From the NCBI GenBank assembly GCA_026929865.2, contig CM049395.1, positions 15,702,001-15,766,000 of the forward strand: 64,000 nucleotides of DNA, written 5' to 3'. Shown here in pieces: positions 20,150 through 64,000 of the stretch. A program made the translations under genes and the position numbers. Origin of the DNA: Hyperoplus lanceolatus. Taxonomy: Eukaryota > Chordata > Actinopteri > Uranoscopiformes > Ammodytidae. Below the pieces are notes generated by a model. The model was not told the DNA's origin and did not search any database. It saw nothing but the letters and a program-made list of their open reading frames with translations. Each line of letters begins with the position of its first letter. Position 1 is the first letter of the stretch.

Positions 20150-21260
20150 CAATTAAAGCTGCAAATCTATTTGGGTTATGTCTCTACCAGCTTTGCCCAT
20201 CTTCAGACTGACATTTTTGCCTATTCTTCTTTAAAAAATAGCTTGAGCTTCAGATTTAGCATCAGATTGGATGGAGAGCGACTGTGAACAGCAATTTTCA
20301 AGTCTTTCCAGAGATTCTCAATTGTATTGAGGTCTGGACTTTGACTGGGCCATTCTAACACATGACTATGCTTTGATTTAAACCATTCCATAGTAGATCT
20401 GGCTGTATATTTAGGGTAGTTGTCCCTCTGGAAAGTGAACCTCCACCGCAGTCTCAAGACTTTTGCAGGTTTTCTGTTCTTTATACCAAAAAGGAAGTTT
20501 TTAGCCTTAACGCAAAGTGCAATGTGTGGCGGAAAACTCACACTGAATATCACCCTGAACACACCATCCCCATCGTGAAACATGGTGGTGGCAGCATCAT
20601 GCTGTGGGGATGCTTTTCTTCAGCAGGGACAGGGAAGCTGGTCAGAGTTGATAGGAAGATGGATGGAGCCAAATATAGGGCAGAAAAACCTGTTGGAGTC
20701 TGTAAAAGACTTGAGAGTGGGGTGGAGGGTCACCTTCCAGAAGGTTAAATACCCTAAACATACAACCACATCTACAATGGAATGGTTTAGATCAAAGCAT
20801 AGTCATGTGTTAGAATGGCCCAGTCAAGGTCCAGACCTAATTACAATTGAGAATATCTGGAAAGACTTGAAAATTGCTGTTGACAGATGCTCTCCATCCA
20901 ATCTGATGCTGAATCTGAAGCTTGAGCTATTTTGCAAAGAAGAATGGGCAAAAATATCAGTCTCTAGATGGGCAAAGCTGGCGGAGACATACCCCAATAG
21001 ACTTGCAGCTGTAATTGCAGCGATAGGTGGTTCTACAACGTATTGACTCAGGGGGGCTGAATACTTATGTACGCCACGCTTTTCAGTTTTTTATTTCTAA
21101 AAACAAATTAAAACCATATTTCACTTTCATTCCACTTCACATGCACCACTTTGTGTTGGTCTATCACATGAAATCCCAATAAAATAAATGTACGTGTGTA
21201 GTTTTAATGTGACAAAATGTGGAAAATTCCAAGGGGTATGAATACTTTTGCAAGCCACTG
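20150..21260. mobile_element. Head-to-head pair of Tc1-like half elements
   Basis: Two C-terminal transposase halves point outward. The left arm (about 20150-20480, - strand) codes HSHVLEWPSQSPDLNTIEN. The right arm (about 20520-21046, + strand) codes [17 protein letters not shown], then EWPSQGPDLITIEN, and ends GGSTTY at 21046. About 300 bp of the arms are inverted copies of each other. The right end is a Tc1-type terminus finishing at 21260 before TA. Both coding parts are broken. A different family from the 19556 and 60081 copies. Confidence 0.85.
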
Positions 21261-21261
21261 T

Positions 21262-21808
21262 ATATATAGGCTATATACAGTATTCACCAATATGTTTCAA
21301 GTATATTTGAATGCTGATAAGTGGCACAATACCCTGCATTAACTACATGCATATTATGCATTTGTTTTATTCTCGTAGTCAGTGACACGTTTTTTCTAGT
21401 AGCCAATATATTTCAGGTATTTACTTGACAGTAAAAGTACCAATTTTTGACTGGACACAAGAATAGTGATCTTTTATTTTGAAATGCTTGAGCGGATGTT
21501 GATTAGGAAACGTTTGGAGCAGTGGTGGTTTCCCAAAACCTCCGATAAAACAGTTAACAATTTTGCTCTACAATGCGGGCAAATACCAATTTGCAGTTAA
21601 AGCCAAACCTTTCATGAGCTTATGACGTGTCCTCGCTGTTGGCAGTGACAAAGCTCAACAGTTAACCTGTTTAAACCTCTGCATCACTTCACACTGGTGT
21701 CCGGACTGAGCAGGATGCTAGCATGCTAGCACAAGCCACTGCAGGAAATCAGCTCGTTAGCTTAGACAGCCAGCCAAATGTTATTGTGAGGCTTACCTTT
21801 GCCTCTTT
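21262..21808 (+). promoter_or_regulatory. Putative map2k5 promoter / 5' UTR
   Basis: The 547 bp between the end of a Tc1 remnant and the start codon. No TATA box is obvious. A perfect 16-bp palindrome, TGCTAGCATGCTAGCA, lies at 21716-21731. The frame upstream of ATG 21809 is closed by TAG at 21758. Transcription start and any untranslated first exon cannot be placed from sequence alone. Confidence 0.4.
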
Positions 21809-62627
<40,819 letters not shown>

Positions 62628-62939
62628 GTAAGTTAAATAAATCCTTCCATCAAATGATTCCAAGGGAATAACTGTACAAAGCCTTATCATATTTCTTTAT
62701 TCCAAATATCCAAAGAAAGATTTAATTAGTCAATTTTTCTATCGCTGTAGTTTAAGTATACAATTGTATTTCTTGCACTGATTGAGGTGTATTGGGTCTA
62801 GGACCCTTAAAGTTGGCATTGCTGTGTTGCTTCAGTAATGACATGTTTGCTTGCAATGAAAGAGTGTTAGAGGTCAGCAAGAAAAAACCTTGAGGTAGGA
62901 TTAAAACCTACTTCAGTAGTAATTTGTTTAATTCACTGC
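62628..62939. other. map2k5 intron 21, start
   Basis: Intronic sequence after the last visible donor. No terminal exon was found here or after the LINE remnant. Confidence 0.6.
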
Positions 62940-63900
62940 AAGGCAAGGCAAGTTTATTTATATAGCACAATTCAAACACAAGGCCACTCAAAGTGCTTTA
63001 CAGGGGCAAGATTAAAATACATAAAACACATTAGAAGACATTTAAAAGCGAATGAAAAGAACATTTAAATAAAATAAAAAGTACAGGTTAAAATGGAAAC
63101 AGACTCGATTTAAAATAACTGAGGGTTGCAGCAGACCTCAAGTTTTCTGGGAGTTTGTTCCAGATATTTGGTGCATAAAAACTAAAAGCTGCTTCTCCTC
63201 GTTTAGTCCTAACTCTTGGGACTGTAAGTAAACCTGTCCCAGACGACCTAAGGGCTCTGGACGGTTCATAACGTATCAGCAGATCAGTAATGTATTTTGG
63301 CGCTAAACCATTTAGTGCTTTATAAACAAACATCAGTATTTTGAAATCAATTCTTTGAGTGACAGGAAGCCAGTGTAAAGACCTCAGAACTGGGGTAATG
63401 TGATCCACTTTTTTGGTCCTAGTGAGGACTCGAGCAGCAGCGTTCTGAATTAGCTGAAGCTGTCAGATTTTTTTGGAAGGCCGGCAAGGACACTGTTACA
63501 GTAGTCAAGTCTACTAAAGATAAATGCATGGACAAGTTTTTCTAAATCTTGCTTAGACATAAGTCCTTTAATTCTTGATATATTTTTAAGGTGATAGTAT
63601 GCTGACTTATTAATTGATTTAATGTGTTTCTTGAAATTCAAGTCGGAGTCTATGACAACACCAAGATTTCTGGCTTGGTGTGTGGTTTCTAGCATAACAG
63701 ATGTAAGCTGTGCGCTGACTTTTAATTGTTCATCTTTGGCACCAAAGACAATTACTTCAGTTTTGTCGTTGTTTAATTGAAGGAAATTTTGGCACATCCA
63801 ATTTAAACCAACCTTAATGAATCGGGTCGAGCTGTCCAACAGCCAAAAAATACAATTTAGCAAAACATTTAATTTTATAGCCTCCAAAAGATTTGAGCCA
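62940..63900 (-). repeat. 5'-truncated LINE with reverse-transcriptase C-terminus
   Basis: Minus-strand remnant of a non-LTR retrotransposon in the last intron. About 63887-63450 codes the end of the RT domain (NFLQLNNDKTEVIVFG, then FSRLDYCNSVLAGLPKK). About 63455-63088 codes the terminal region (HITPVLRSLHWLPVTQRI, then NIWNKLPENLRSAATLS). The two parts are split by a frameshift at an A-run near 63461-63470. The 3' tail (TATATAAATAAACTTGCC on the - strand) ends near 62940. Not functional. The L2/CR1/Maui-like family is inferred from the tail and the WLPV / Trp-Asn-Leu-Pro motifs. Confidence 0.8.
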
Positions 63901-64000
63901 AAGACAAAGGTAATTTATTTTTAAGTGTGTTTTTCAAGTGTGTCAACACTCAACACCATGTAGACTACTAATTTTAATATCTTATTGTTCAGAACCTAAT

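Noticed and set aside
62628-64000. Search for the terminal map2k5 exon (the stretch coding the conserved C-terminus)
   Set aside because: No acceptor followed by a matching frame was found; the region is intron plus LINE remnant, so the exon is placed outside the window.

Overview
This is eukaryotic nuclear DNA from a ray-finned fish, most likely a percomorph teleost. The evidence is one vertebrate gene split into many small GT-AG exons, very dense (CA)n/(TG)n microsatellites, and typical fish interspersed repeats: Tc1-like elements, tRNA-derived SINEs, LINE 3' ends and TTAA- or hAT-type miniature elements. There is no sign of prokaryotic operons, CRISPR arrays or rRNA.

The only protein-coding gene I can support is map2k5 (MEK5, dual-specificity MAP kinase kinase 5) on the + strand. 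I assembled 21 coding exons by eye, from the start codon at 21809 to 62627, with every intron GT-AG and the reading frame kept throughout. They encode 413 residues: an N-terminal PB1 domain (exons 1-4), a linker (exons 4-7) and most of the kinase domain (exons 8-21). The P-loop, catalytic Lys, HRD, DFG, the Ser/Thr activation sites and APE are all intact. The last exon (about 34 residues in the human protein) lies beyond 64000. The gene acts in the MEKK2/MEKK3 - MEK5 - ERK5 cascade.

Layout. 1-21.8 kb is gene-free 5' flank with a LINE tail, many microsatellites (8.5-11.2 kb and 18 kb are the densest), a TTAA-flanked repeat with a nested insert (13.8-15.0 kb), and a rearranged Tc1 cluster (19.2-21.3 kb) ending about 550 bp before the start codon. 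21.8-62.6 kb is map2k5. Its introns hold an IS630/Tc1-like element (22.9-24.1 kb), a palindromic Tc1 dimer (26.2-27.5 kb), a 1.07-kb terminal-inverted-repeat element (32.7-33.8 kb), a SINE (36.3 kb), a TTAA-flanked element (36.75-37.7 kb), a palindrome with telomere-like repeats (39.4 kb), a hAT-type miniature element with a perfect 8-bp duplication (42.5 kb), a Tc1 head fragment joined to another palindrome (52.6-53.1 kb), a SINE with target duplication (55.4 kb), and a nearly intact Tc1 transposon broken by one stop codon (60.1-61.7 kb). 62.9-63.9 kb is a LINE tail on the - strand.

No undescribed multi-gene system is visible. The points most worth a second look are the two unrelated Tc1 families arranged as head-to-head inverted halves, the long complementary (UG)n/(AC)n tracts flanking frame-neutral exons 4-7, the near-intact Tc1, the 32-T tract at the exon 21 acceptor, and several repeat-free, homeodomain-site-rich stretches that may be conserved enhancers.
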